64,000 nucleotides of DNA, taken from contig NZ_JADTQG010000002.1 of assembly GCF_016008875.1 (NCBI RefSeq), forward strand, positions 62,001 through 126,000, read 5' to 3'. A program made the translations under genes and the position numbers. Source of the stretch: Ectopseudomonas mendocina. GTDB taxonomy: Bacteria; Pseudomonadota; Gammaproteobacteria; Pseudomonadales; Pseudomonadaceae. Below, one piece after another: positions 47,140-55,472 of the stretch (position 1 is the first letter of the stretch; each line of letters begins with the position of its first letter). Below the pieces are notes generated by a model. It saw nothing but the letters and a program-made list of their open reading frames with translations. It was not told the origin of the DNA and ran no database searches.

Positions 47140-47700
47140 ATGGACAACCTGTATCAGCCGCCCAAAGCCGAGCTGCTCGACGAACAATCCCAGGCCCGTA
47201 GCGTCTTCTTCGTCACCTCACTGAAGAAGTTCTACCTGCTGTACTTCACCACCTTCAGCCTGTACTCCTTCTACTGGTTCTACAAACAGTGGGATCTTCA
47301 GCGCGGCGCGATGCCGCCGAAAAAGATCTGGCCGGCGGCGCGCTCGATCTTTCAGATCTTCTTCACCCACTCGTTATGCAGCCTGATCAACGAGCACAAG
47401 CAGCGCCTGGGCCAGGCGGCCTGGAGCTACTCGGGTACCGCCTGGATGTACGTGCTCCTGACTATCGTCACCAATCGCCTGTCGCGGATCGATGGCCCGG
47501 GCGGCGGTCTTGAATTGCTGATGCTGTTCGCCGTCATCATGGTGCCAGCCCTGCCCCTGGCGCTGATCCAGCAACAGGCCAACCAGGCGAGCGGCGACGA
47601 CGAGGGGCAGAGCAACGCATCCATCAGCGGCCTCAACTTGCTTTGCATGGCCCCCGGGGCCTTGCTATGGCTGTTCCTGATGGGCGCATTTTTCGTCTGA
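47140..47700 (+). CDS. Multi-pass inner-membrane protein of unknown function
   Basis: 186-aa protein with hydrophobic stretches near residues 30-48, 65-80, 101-112, 124-144 and 162-185. It has an unusual aromatic-rich N-terminal segment (YLLYFTTFSLYSFYWFYKQW), somewhat like DUF4234 membrane proteins. Start at 47140 supported by AGGT upstream and by the loss of membrane character in longer readings. I do not recognise a clear family or function. Confidence 0.68.
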   Translation: MDNLYQPPKAELLDEQSQARSVFFVTSLKKFYLLYFTTFSLYSFYWFYKQWDLQRGAMPPKKIWPAARSIFQIFFTHSLCSLINEHKQRLGQAAWSYSGTAWMYVLLTIVTNRLSRIDGPGGGLELLMLFAVIMVPALPLALIQQQANQASGDDEGQSNASISGLNLLCMAPGALLWLFLMGAFFV

Positions 47701-48021
47701 TGACCCGCGGCGCAAGCATGCCTGCTTGCGCTCTGACCGCCGCCCGCACCTGCGGTCCGTCTTGGCGCCTGCCGGGCGTGAACACTGAGCGGCGCAGCGG
47801 CTTCCCGGATTGCATCCGGGCTACAGAACAGCTTGGTGGGAGGGGCTTTAGCCGCGAACGCTCGAATGCGGTGCGCACGGCGCACCCTACGCAGTGGTTC
47901 GCACCAATCCCGCGCATGAATCAGGGCTGGCGGCAGACGTAAACGCCCTCCGCCAGCTTTTCTGACCTCCTGGCCAAGTTTTTGCTTTAGCCCCGCTCAG
48001 TTATTGCAACGAGCACTTCCC
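47701..48021. other. Repeat-dense intergenic region upstream of the ABC importer
   Basis: 321 bp without a gene. It holds a hairpin (47710-47731, nine-bp stem, no T-run), a GTAGCCCGGAT-family half (47804-47824), a class B REP half (47837-47857), a GTGCGCACGGCGCACC unit (47868-47890), a CTGGCGG/CCGCCAG dyad near 47924-47955 and a RutR-like box at 47962-47978. Confidence 0.7.
47962..47978. promoter_or_regulatory. RutR-like operator candidate upstream of the ABC importer
   Basis: CTGACCTCCTGGCCAAG resembles the RutR box TTGACCAnnTGGTCAA (11 of 16 positions). It is 44 bp before the ATPase start. Binding is inferred. Confidence 0.35.
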
Positions 48022-49569
48022 ATGTCTGCCTCATCCGATCTTCCACGCCTACAGCTGACCGCCATCAGCAAGCAATACCCCGGCTGCCTGGCCAACGACC
48101 GTATCGACCTGACCATTGCCCCAGGCGAGATCCGTGCCCTGCTCGGCGAGAACGGCGCCGGCAAGAGTACGCTGATGAAGATCATCTACGGTGTGACCCA
48201 ACCCAGCAGCGGCGAGATTCGCTGGCAGGACGAGCGGCTGACGATGCGCGATCCGGCCATGGCGCGCGGTCTGGGCATCGGCATGGTGTTCCAGCATTTT
48301 TCCCTGTTCGAGACGCTCACTGTCGCCGAGAACATCGCCCTGGCAATGGGCGCGCAGGCCGGTACGCCGAAGCAGCTGGAGCCGAAGATTCGTGAGGTGT
48401 CACAGCGCTACGGCATGGCGCTGGAGCCGACGCGTCTGGTGCACAGCCTGTCCATCGGCGAACGCCAGCGGGTGGAGATCGTGCGTTGCCTGATGCAGGA
48501 CATCAAACTGCTGATCCTCGACGAACCCACTTCGGTGCTCACCCCGCAGGAGGCCGACGAGTTGTTCGTCACTCTGCGCCGCCTGGCCGATGAGGGCTGC
48601 AGCATTCTGTTTATCAGCCACAAGCTCGGCGAGGTGCGCGCGCTGTGCCAGAGCGCCACGGTGCTGCGTGGCGGGCGGGTGTCCGGCCATTGCCTGCCGA
48701 CCGAGTGCAGCGACCTGGAGCTGGCGCGGCTGATGGTCGGCGATGCCGAGGGGCTGGAAAGCAGTTACCCCAAAGTCAGCGGCGGCCTGCCACGGCTGCG
48801 TGTCGATGATCTGAGCTGGCACAACCCCGATCCCTTCGGCTGCTCGCTCGCACGTATCCGTCTGGAGGTGCGCAGCGGCGAGATCGTCGGTATCGCTGGC
48901 GTGGCCGGCAATGGTCAGGACGAACTGCTCGCCCTGCTCAGCGGCGAAATCCGCCTGCCCAGTGGCGAGCGCGAGCGGGTCAGCCTGGATGCTACTCCAG
49001 TCGCCAACCTGCACCCGGATGCGCGGCGTGGGCTTGGCCTGGCTTTCGTGCCCGCCGAACGCCTCGGCCATGGCGCGGTGCCGGAGATGAGCCTGGTGGA
49101 CAACGCCCTGCTCACCGCCTTCGGTCAGGGCCTGGTCAAGGGCGGGCTGGTGCAGCGCGGCAAGGTGCGTGCGCTGGCCGAGCAGATCATCCAGCGCTTC
49201 GCGGTGAAGACGCCGGATGCCGACACCGCCGCGCGCAGCCTGTCCGGCGGCAACCTGCAGAAATTCATCCTCGGCCGCGAGATTCTGCAACAGCCCAAAC
49301 TGCTGGTGGCCGCGCACCCGACCTGGGGCGTGGACGTCGGCGCGGCCGCCGCCATCCACCGTGCGCTGATCGCCCTGCGCGATGCCGGCGCGGCGATTCT
49401 GGTGATCTCCGAAGACCTCGACGAGCTGTTCCAGATCAGCGACCGCATCGGCGCGCTGTGCAGCGGGCGGCTGTCATCGCTGGCCGAGACGGCGCAGGTA
49501 TCCACCGTGGAAGTCGGCCGCTGGATGGCCGGTGAATTCGATCAACCCGCCGCTGCTGCGGCCTGCTGA
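48022..49569 (+). CDS. Nucleoside ABC transporter ATP-binding protein
   Basis: 515-aa protein with two ABC ATPase domains in tandem, the arrangement of BMP-type nucleoside and sugar importers. First domain: Walker A GENGAGKST at 41-49, signature LSIGERQRVEIV, Walker B LLILDEPT. Second domain: degenerate Walker A (GVAGNGQDELLALLSG) with intact signature LSGGNLQKFILGRE. The start at 48022 (ATG) is preferred over an earlier TTG at 48004. Powers uptake together with the two permeases and the binding protein at 54189. Corresponds in order to PA0136 in P. aeruginosa. Confidence 0.94.
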   Translation: MSASSDLPRLQLTAISKQYPGCLANDRIDLTIAPGEIRALLGENGAGKSTLMKIIYGVTQPSSGEIRWQDERLTMRDPAMARGLGIGMVFQHFSLFETLTVAENIALAMGAQAGTPKQLEPKIREVSQRYGMALEPTRLVHSLSIGERQRVEIVRCLMQDIKLLILDEPTSVLTPQEADELFVTLRRLADEGCSILFISHKLGEVRALCQSATVLRGGRVSGHCLPTECSDLELARLMVGDAEGLESSYPKVSGGLPRLRVDDLSWHNPDPFGCSLARIRLEVRSGEIVGIAGVAGNGQDELLALLSGEIRLPSGERERVSLDATPVANLHPDARRGLGLAFVPAERLGHGAVPEMSLVDNALLTAFGQGLVKGGLVQRGKVRALAEQIIQRFAVKTPDADTAARSLSGGNLQKFILGREILQQPKLLVAAHPTWGVDVGAAAAIHRALIALRDAGAAILVISEDLDELFQISDRIGALCSGRLSSLAETAQVSTVEVGRWMAGEFDQPAAAAAC

Positions 49570-49579
49570 CGGAGCCGTC

Positions 49580-50677
49580 ATGCTGTTATCCCTGGAACCG
49601 CGCGGCCAAGAGTCACGCCCCATGCTCTGGCTGTCGCCGCTGCTGGCCGCCGTACTGACGCTGGTGAGCGGCGTGCTGCTGTTCACCCTGCTCGGCCATG
49701 ATCCGCTGGAAACACTGCACACCCTGCTGATCGCCCCGGTCAGCGATTGGTATGGCGTGTCCGAATTGATGGTCAAGGCACTGCCGATCCTGCTCTGTGC
49801 CCTCGGTCTGGCGGTGGCCTACCAGGCGCGCATCTGGAACATCGGCGCCGAAGGCCAGTTACTGATCGGCGCCCTGGCCGGCAGCGCCATGGCCCTGCAA
49901 CTGATCGACTGGGACAGCCGCTGGGCACTGGCCTGGGTGGTGTTGGCCGGCACCTGCGCGGGCGCGGCCTGGGCCGGCCTTACCGCCTGGCTGCGCACGC
50001 AGTTCAACGCCAACGAAATCCTCACCAGCATCATGCTCAACTACATCGCGCTGAACCTGCTGCTGTTCTTCGTGCATGGTCCGCTGAAGGACCCGGCCGG
50101 TTTCAACTTCCCCGAATCGGCCATGTTCGGCGATGCCAGCCGCCTGCCGCTGGTCAGCGAGGACGGGCGCCTGCACGGCGGTCTGTACCTGGCGCTGCTG
50201 GCCCTGGTGGCAGTGTGGGTGCTGCTGCACAAGAGCTTTCTCGGCTTCCAGATCAAGGTGCTGGGCCTGGACAGCCGCGCCGCCGGTTTCGTCGGCTTTC
50301 GCGAGAAACGCCTGGTGTGGTTCGCCCTGCTGGTCAGCGGCGCCCTGGCCGGTATGGCGGGTGTGGGCGAAGTGGCCGGGCCGATTGGCCAACTGGTACC
50401 GCAGGTCTCGCCTGGCTACGGCTACGCGGCGATCACCGTGGCCTTTCTCGGCCGCCTCAACCCGCTCGGCATCGTCGCCGCCAGCCTGCTGATGGCCCTG
50501 CTCTACCTGGGCGGCGAGAACGCGCAGATGAACCTAAACCTGCCGCAGGCGATCACCCAGTTGTTCCAGGGAATGATGCTGTTCTACCTGCTGGCCTGCG
50601 ACGTGCTGATCCTCTACCGGCCCCGGCTTAAGTGGAAATGGGCCAAGCGCGAGAGTCTCGCTGAAGCGACCACCTGA
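49580..50677 (+). CDS. Nucleoside ABC transporter permease (first)
   Basis: 365-aa integral membrane permease of the branched-chain/nucleoside (BPD_transp_2) type with about nine transmembrane segments. The start at 49580 follows GGAG seven bases upstream; a longer start at 49532 overlaps the ATPase gene. It is encoded 10 bases after the ATPase and pairs with the next permease. Matches PA0137. Confidence 0.92.
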   Translation: MLLSLEPRGQESRPMLWLSPLLAAVLTLVSGVLLFTLLGHDPLETLHTLLIAPVSDWYGVSELMVKALPILLCALGLAVAYQARIWNIGAEGQLLIGALAGSAMALQLIDWDSRWALAWVVLAGTCAGAAWAGLTAWLRTQFNANEILTSIMLNYIALNLLLFFVHGPLKDPAGFNFPESAMFGDASRLPLVSEDGRLHGGLYLALLALVAVWVLLHKSFLGFQIKVLGLDSRAAGFVGFREKRLVWFALLVSGALAGMAGVGEVAGPIGQLVPQVSPGYGYAAITVAFLGRLNPLGIVAASLLMALLYLGGENAQMNLNLPQAITQLFQGMMLFYLLACDVLILYRPRLKWKWAKRESLAEATT

Positions 50678-50678
50678 C

Positions 50679-50730
50679 TGTGGGAGGGGCTTTAGCCGCG
50701 ACAAAAGCTCGCCGCTGAAGCGCCTCCCAC
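50679..50730. repeat. REP pair, class B
   Basis: Arms at 50679-50702 and 50711-50730 fill the gap between the two permease genes, ending 27 bases before the second start codon. Confidence 0.85.
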
Positions 50731-50757
50731 CAAGAGCATGAATGCCAAGGAATCCCC

Positions 50758-51684
50758 ATGGATCTCGATCTGTTGACCAATATCTTCTACGCCATGGTGC
50801 GTACCGGCACGCCGCTGCTGCTGGTGGCCCTGGGCGAGCTGGTGTGCGAGAAGAGCGGCGTGCTCAACCTCGGCCAGGAAGGCATGATGCTGTTCGGCGC
50901 GGTGATCGGCTTTATCGTCGCCTTCAGCACCGGCAGCCTGTGGCTGGGTGTGTTGCTGGCCATCGTCGCCGGCATGCTGCTGTCGCTGCTGTTCGCCGCC
51001 GTGGCACTGGGCTTCAATGCCAATCAGGTGGCCACCGGCCTGGCCCTGACCATCTTCGGCGTCGGTCTGTCCACCTTCGTCGGCGCCGCCTGGGTCGGCA
51101 AACCGCTGTCGGGATTCGAGCCCATCGTCATTCCGCTGTTGGCGGATATCCCGCTGATCGGGCGCATGCTGTTCGCCCAGGACGTGCTGATCTACCTGTC
51201 CTTCGCCCTGTTCGCGCTAGTGGCCTGGGTGCTGCTAAAAAGCCGTATCGGCCTGATCATCCAGGCCGTCGGCGAGAACCCGGACGCCGCCAGCGCCATG
51301 GGCCTGCCGGTGCTGCGCGTGCGCACCCTGGCGGTGCTGTTCGGCGGCGCCATGGCTGGCCTCGCGGGCGGCTATCTGTCACTGGCCTATACGCCGATGT
51401 GGGCGGAAAACATGACCGCCGGGCGCGGCTGGATCGCCCTGGCACTGGTGGTATTCGCCAGTTGGCGCGTATTCCGCGTGCTGCTCGGCGCCTACCTGTT
51501 CGGCCTGGCCAGCATCCTCCACCTGGTGGCGCAGGGCATCGGCCTGTCGATCCCGTCGAACCTGCTAGCCATGCTGCCCTACGTCGCCACCATCCTGGTA
51601 CTGGTGCTGCTCTCGCGCGATGCGATCAAGACCCGGCTATATGCCCCGGTGTCGCTGGGCCAGCCGTGGCAGCCGGGGCATTGA
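50758..51684 (+). CDS. Nucleoside ABC transporter permease (second)
   Basis: 308-aa integral membrane permease of the same type as its neighbour (LVCEKSGVLNLGQEGMMLFG, GLALTIFGVGLSTFVG). About eight to ten transmembrane segments. AAGGAA precedes the ATG. The REP between the two permease genes may tune relative expression. Matches PA0138. Confidence 0.92.
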   Translation: MDLDLLTNIFYAMVRTGTPLLLVALGELVCEKSGVLNLGQEGMMLFGAVIGFIVAFSTGSLWLGVLLAIVAGMLLSLLFAAVALGFNANQVATGLALTIFGVGLSTFVGAAWVGKPLSGFEPIVIPLLADIPLIGRMLFAQDVLIYLSFALFALVAWVLLKSRIGLIIQAVGENPDAASAMGLPVLRVRTLAVLFGGAMAGLAGGYLSLAYTPMWAENMTAGRGWIALALVVFASWRVFRVLLGAYLFGLASILHLVAQGIGLSIPSNLLAMLPYVATILVLVLLSRDAIKTRLYAPVSLGQPWQPGH

Positions 51685-51701
51685 GGCTCGACAGTTAGTT
51701 A

Positions 51702-51778
51702 GTCGCGGCTGAAACCCCTCCCACAAAATCCCGCCCACGGCTGTCATATGCCACCGTGGGAGGGGCTTTAGCCGCGAC
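51702..51778. repeat. REP units, class B, left of the RAYT
   Basis: One arm at 51702-51723 and its inverted mate at 51756-51778, with a 32-base loop, immediately upstream of the RAYT gene. Confidence 0.85.
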
Positions 51779-51827
51779 AAGCTTTTTCGGCTATACCTGT
51801 GTCACACCCTAATCGAGAGGCAAAGGA

Positions 51828-52276
51828 ATGCCCCACTCAGCCAGCTTGCGCGCAGGCCGTTTCTCGGAAACGCAGCGCATCTATCTCCTCACCGCAACGA
51901 CCGAAAACCGCGAAACGCTTTTTTCGAACTTCACTGTGGGTCGAATCGTCGTCGCAGAACTGAAAGCCGCCCAGCAAGACGGCCTGGTCGAGTCACTGGC
52001 CTGGGTGGTCATGCCCGATCACCTGCACTGGCTGATAGCGCTGCAGCAAGGCTCGCTCAGCGAGTTGATGCGTCGCATCAAGGGACGTAGTGCAAGCGAG
52101 TCAACACATTGTCAGGCCGCGAAGGAAAGCTATGGCAGGACGGATTTCACGACCGAGCGCTGCGTCGCGAAGAAGATGTTCTGCCCGCCGCGCGCTACAT
52201 CGTCGCCAATCCCCTGAGGGCTGGCTTGGTCAACCGGCTGGGCGATTACCCGCTGTGGGATTCAGTGTGGCTCTGA
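51828..52276 (+). pseudogene. REP-associated tyrosine transposase (RAYT), frameshifted
   Basis: Y1-type transposase of the RAYT (TnpA-REP) family, which handle REP sequences. Reading from the ATG at 51828 gives the HUH motif in MPDHLHWLI and then ISELMRRIKGRS, but the frame is lost near 52094-52096. Restoring one A there (GCAAG to GCAAAG) gives RVNTLSGREGKLWQDGFHDR then AARYIVANPLRAGLVNRLGD, the normal C-terminus with the catalytic Tyr, ending at TGA 52274-52276. So the gene is broken by a one-base deletion that separates the HUH motif from the Tyr. It is flanked by inverted class B REPs at 51756-51778 and 52287-52310. Confidence 0.8.
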
Positions 52277-52286
52277 CCTTACAAGA

Positions 52287-52344
52287 GTCGCGGCTGAAGC
52301 CCCTCCCACAGGTTGGTGCCGTTCTTGTACAGGGCTTTAGCCGC
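52287..52344. repeat. REP units, class B, right of the RAYT
   Basis: A complete unit at 52287-52310, inverted relative to the one at 51756, then a truncated unit (AGGGCTTTAGCCGC, 52331-52344). Confidence 0.8.
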
Positions 52345-52473
52345 AACCAGGCTTGTTGCTCCTGACTCCAGAGTCAGCTATCTTCACCGCACGTCTTTTC
52401 CGACGAACCTGGATCAGCAGACAGGGTCAACACTGAGCTGGCTTACCTGACATCAACCTCAGAGGAGCCACTC

Positions 52474-53829
52474 ATGGCTGCTACTCGTATCTGGATCAAG
52501 AACCCGCTCGCCGTCTTCACCGCCAACGACCTGGACGCCTCCGGCGGCCTGGTGATCGCCGATGGCCGCATTTGCGAAGTGCTCGGTAAGGGACAACAAC
52601 CCGCGACGCCCTGCCAGCAGGTATTCGATGCGCGCGAGCACGTGGTGCTGCCGGGCCTGATCAACACCCATCATCACTTCTACCAGACCCTCACCCGCGC
52701 CTGGGCGCCCGTGGTCAATCAGCCGCTGTTCCCCTGGCTGAAGACCCTCTACCCGGTCTGGGCACGCCTCACCCCCGAGAAGCTCGCCCTGGCCAGCAAG
52801 GTGGCGCTGGCCGAACTGCTGCTGTCCGGCTGCAGCACCGCCGCCGATCACCATTACCTGTTCCCCGGTGGCCTGGAGAATGCCATCGACGTGCAGGTCG
52901 AAGCCGTTCGTGAACTGGGCATGCGCGCCATGCTCAGCCGCGGCTCGATGAGCCTGGGCGAAGACGACGGCGGCCTGCCGCCGCAACATACCGTGCAAAG
53001 CGGCGAGACGATCCTGGCCGACAGCCAGCGCCTGATCAGCCAGTACCACGAGCGCGGCGATGGCGCGCAGATCCAGATCGCCCTGGCGCCCTGCTCGCCC
53101 TTCTCGGTCACACGCGAGATCATGCGCGCCAGCGCCGAACTGGCCGATGAACTCGATGTACGCCTGCACACCCACCTGGCCGAAACCCTCGACGAAGAGG
53201 ACTACTGCCTGCGCCAGTTCGGCCTGCGCACCGTGGATTACCTGGAAAGCGTCGGCTGGCTCGGCCCGCGCACCTGGCTGGCCCACGGCATCCACTTCAA
53301 CCCCGAGGAGATCGCCCGCCTCGGCGCAGCGGGCACCGGCGTCTGCCACTGCCCCTGCTCGAACATGCGCCTGGCCTCGGGCATCTGCCCCGTGCATGAC
53401 CTGGAGGCAGCCGGTGTGCCGGTAGGCCTGGGCGTCGATGGTTCGGCCTCCAACGATGCCTCGAACATGATCCTCGAAGCGCGCCAGGCGCTTTACATCC
53501 AGCGCCTGCGCTACGGCGCCGAGGCGATTACGCCCGAGCGGGCACTGGGCTGGGCCAGCAAGGGCTCGGCGAAGCTGCTGGGCCGCAGCGACATCGGCGA
53601 ATTGGCGGTGGGCAAACAGGCCGACCTGGCGCTGTTCAAGCTCGATGAGCTGCGTTTTTCCGGCAGTCACGATCCCATCGCCGCACTGCTGCTGTGCGGC
53701 GCCGACCGCGCCGACCGGATGATGATCGGCGGCACCTGGCGCGTCATCGACGGGCAGATCGAAGGGTTGGACGTGGCGCAACTGATCGCCGATCACCGGC
53801 AGGCGGCGAAGCAACTGGTGAACGGTTGA
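52474..53829 (+). CDS. 8-oxoguanine deaminase (amidohydrolase superfamily)
   Basis: 451-aa zinc amidohydrolase that deaminates 8-oxoguanine to uric acid (the P. aeruginosa homologue PA0142 is the characterised one). Metal-binding HxH is at His66 and His68 (INTHHHFYQ), with further ligands HTHLAETLDEE, HGIHFN and DGSASND. GAGGAG precedes the ATG. It is often annotated as guanine deaminase, but the block resembles PA0142. It detoxifies or salvages oxidised purines; the importer genes upstream and adenine deaminase downstream fit this. Confidence 0.9.
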   Translation: MAATRIWIKNPLAVFTANDLDASGGLVIADGRICEVLGKGQQPATPCQQVFDAREHVVLPGLINTHHHFYQTLTRAWAPVVNQPLFPWLKTLYPVWARLTPEKLALASKVALAELLLSGCSTAADHHYLFPGGLENAIDVQVEAVRELGMRAMLSRGSMSLGEDDGGLPPQHTVQSGETILADSQRLISQYHERGDGAQIQIALAPCSPFSVTREIMRASAELADELDVRLHTHLAETLDEEDYCLRQFGLRTVDYLESVGWLGPRTWLAHGIHFNPEEIARLGAAGTGVCHCPCSNMRLASGICPVHDLEAAGVPVGLGVDGSASNDASNMILEARQALYIQRLRYGAEAITPERALGWASKGSAKLLGRSDIGELAVGKQADLALFKLDELRFSGSHDPIAALLLCGADRADRMMIGGTWRVIDGQIEGLDVAQLIADHRQAAKQLVNG

Positions 53830-53881
53830 AAGTACGCCGCGCCGCTCTAGGAGCGCAGCGAAGCCGACAGTGCTGAAAAAC

Positions 53882-53943
53882 TCGCGGACAAGTCCGCTCC
53901 CACAGCAGTGCTGCTGACCTTGTGGGAGCGGACTCGTCCGCGA
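53882..53943. repeat. REP pair, class A
   Basis: Arms with core GGACAAGTCCGCTCCCACA at 53882-53904 and the inverted GGAGCGGACTCGTCCGCGA at 53921-53943, 16-base loop. Confidence 0.85.
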
Positions 53944-54106
53944 AGCTTTTCTCGCTGAACGCACTCATGAGCCACTGCCAAGTGTGAATACCCAGCCTGC
54001 TGGATCCCAACCATTGCACCACAACGCGGCATCCGCACAGCCTGCGCACCAATAGCGCTCCACCGACTTCCCGCGCCTCACCCGCCAGGTCTTGAGCCAA
54101 GGCGAT

Positions 54107-54122
54107 CTGTCTTGTTGGTCAG
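54107..54122. promoter_or_regulatory. RutR-like operator candidate upstream of the binding protein
   Basis: CTGTCTTGTTGGTCAG matches about 10 of 16 positions of the RutR box and shares the GGTCAG half with the site at 47962. Inferred only. Confidence 0.3.
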
Positions 54123-54188
54123 CTTTTTGCAGTCATGGGATCAGCCAACCAACGGCCATTCCAACACCAAGACTGGAGCTGCACCATC

Positions 54189-55271
54189 ATGCACAAGAAG
54201 AGCAAGAAACCGCTGCTGCGCACCCTCGTCGCAGCCCTGGGCTTTGGCGCCGTGCTCAGCGCCTCGGCAGCCGATCCTCTGAAGGTCGGTTTCGTCTACA
54301 TCGGCCCCATCGGCGATCACGGCTGGACTTACCAGCATGAGCAGGGCCGGCAGATGTTGATCAAGGAAATGGGCGACAAGGTCACCACCAGCTTCGTCGA
54401 GAACGTGCCGGAAGGCGCCGACGCCGAGCGGGTGATCCGCAACATGGCCAAGGGCGGTTTCGACCTGATCTTCACCACCTCCTTCGGCTACATGAACCCG
54501 ACCATCAAGGTGGCCAAGCAATTCCCCAAGGTCACCTTCGAGCACGCCACTGGCTACAAGCAGGACAAGAACGTCGGCACCTACCTGTCGCGCTCCTATG
54601 AGGGCCGCTACGTTGGCGGTTTCCTCGCGGCGAAGATGACCAAGGCCAAGAAGGTCGGCTACATCGCTTCCTTCCCGATCCCCGAGGTGATCCGCGACAT
54701 CAACGCCATCCAGCTGGCGCTGGACAAATACAACCCAGGCACCGAGATCAAGGTGGTGTGGGTCAACACCTGGTTCGATCCGGGCAAGGAATCCGACGCC
54801 GCCAACGCGCTGATCGACCAGGGCGTGGACGTGATGTTCCAGCACACCGACAGCCCCGCACCGATCCAGACGGCCGAACGTCGCGGCATCTACTCCGTCG
54901 GCTACGCCTCGGACATGGCCCACTTTGGGCCGAAGGCCGTGCTCACCTCCATCGTCAACGACTGGGGCCCGCACTACGTGAAATCCGCCCAGGGGGTGAT
55001 CGATGGCACCTGGCAGCCGCAGGATTTCTGGGGCGGCCTGGCCGAGGACACCCTCTCACTGCCGATCAGCGATCTGGTGCCGGCTGACGTGAAGAGCGAG
55101 GCCGAACAGATCATCGCCGACATTCGCAGCGGCAAGTTCCACCCCTTCACCGGCCCGATCAAGGATCAGAGCGGCGCAGTGCGCATCGCCGAAGGCGTGA
55201 GCGCGACCACCGCCGAGCTGGCTTCGATGAACTACTACGTGGAGAACGTGAAGGCCGAGCTGCCTAAGTAA
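54189..55271 (+). CDS. BMP family nucleoside-binding protein (ABC substrate-binding)
   Basis: 360-aa periplasmic binding protein of the basic membrane protein (BMP/PnrA-like) family, which bind purine nucleosides. Signal peptide LLRTLVAALGFGAVLSASAAD then KVGFVYIGPIGDHGWTYQHE, the family opening that contacts the nucleoside. The ATG at 54189 with signal peptide is preferred over 54135, which would add a non-signal leader. Feeds the importer at 48022-51684; distance is bridged by the deaminase gene, as in P. aeruginosa. Confidence 0.92.
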   Translation: MHKKSKKPLLRTLVAALGFGAVLSASAADPLKVGFVYIGPIGDHGWTYQHEQGRQMLIKEMGDKVTTSFVENVPEGADAERVIRNMAKGGFDLIFTTSFGYMNPTIKVAKQFPKVTFEHATGYKQDKNVGTYLSRSYEGRYVGGFLAAKMTKAKKVGYIASFPIPEVIRDINAIQLALDKYNPGTEIKVVWVNTWFDPGKESDAANALIDQGVDVMFQHTDSPAPIQTAERRGIYSVGYASDMAHFGPKAVLTSIVNDWGPHYVKSAQGVIDGTWQPQDFWGGLAEDTLSLPISDLVPADVKSEAEQIIADIRSGKFHPFTGPIKDQSGAVRIAEGVSATTAELASMNYYVENVKAELPK

Positions 55272-55280
55272 CAACGCAAA

Positions 55281-55347
55281 GCATCGCGGCTGAAGCGGAA
55301 TGCCGCCCAGCCGCTCCTACAGGTGTGGGAGCGGCTTCAGCCGCGAT
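55281..55347. repeat. REP units, class B-like, imperfect pair
   Basis: GCATCGCGGCTGAAGC (55281-55296) and GGAGCGGCTTCAGCCGCGAT (55328-55347) flank a short spacer between the binding protein and the dioxygenase gene. Confidence 0.75.
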
Positions 55348-55472
55348 AATCAAGAAACCACCGATGCCGTCCCTGCTACCGGCAGAACCGCATCAAGGGG
55401 CTCTCATCCGAGATCTCTTTCCGCTGCCCTGGGTACGAGAAGACTCGCAGCACCGCCCACCCGAGGCTCAAC

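Larger units (their letters stand above)
53830..54188. other. Intergenic region with REP pair and a RutR-like box
   Basis: 359 bp without a gene. Two class A REP units in inverted orientation (53882-53904, 53921-53943), and CTGTCTTGTTGGTCAG at 54107-54122, 67 bp before the binding-protein start. A longer start at 54135 for the binding protein would begin inside this region but lacks support. Confidence 0.65.

Noticed and set aside
51828..52276. RAYT with programmed frameshift instead of a pseudogene
   Set aside because: No slippery heptamer or downstream pseudoknot is apparent at 52094, and a single missing A in an A run is the simpler explanation.
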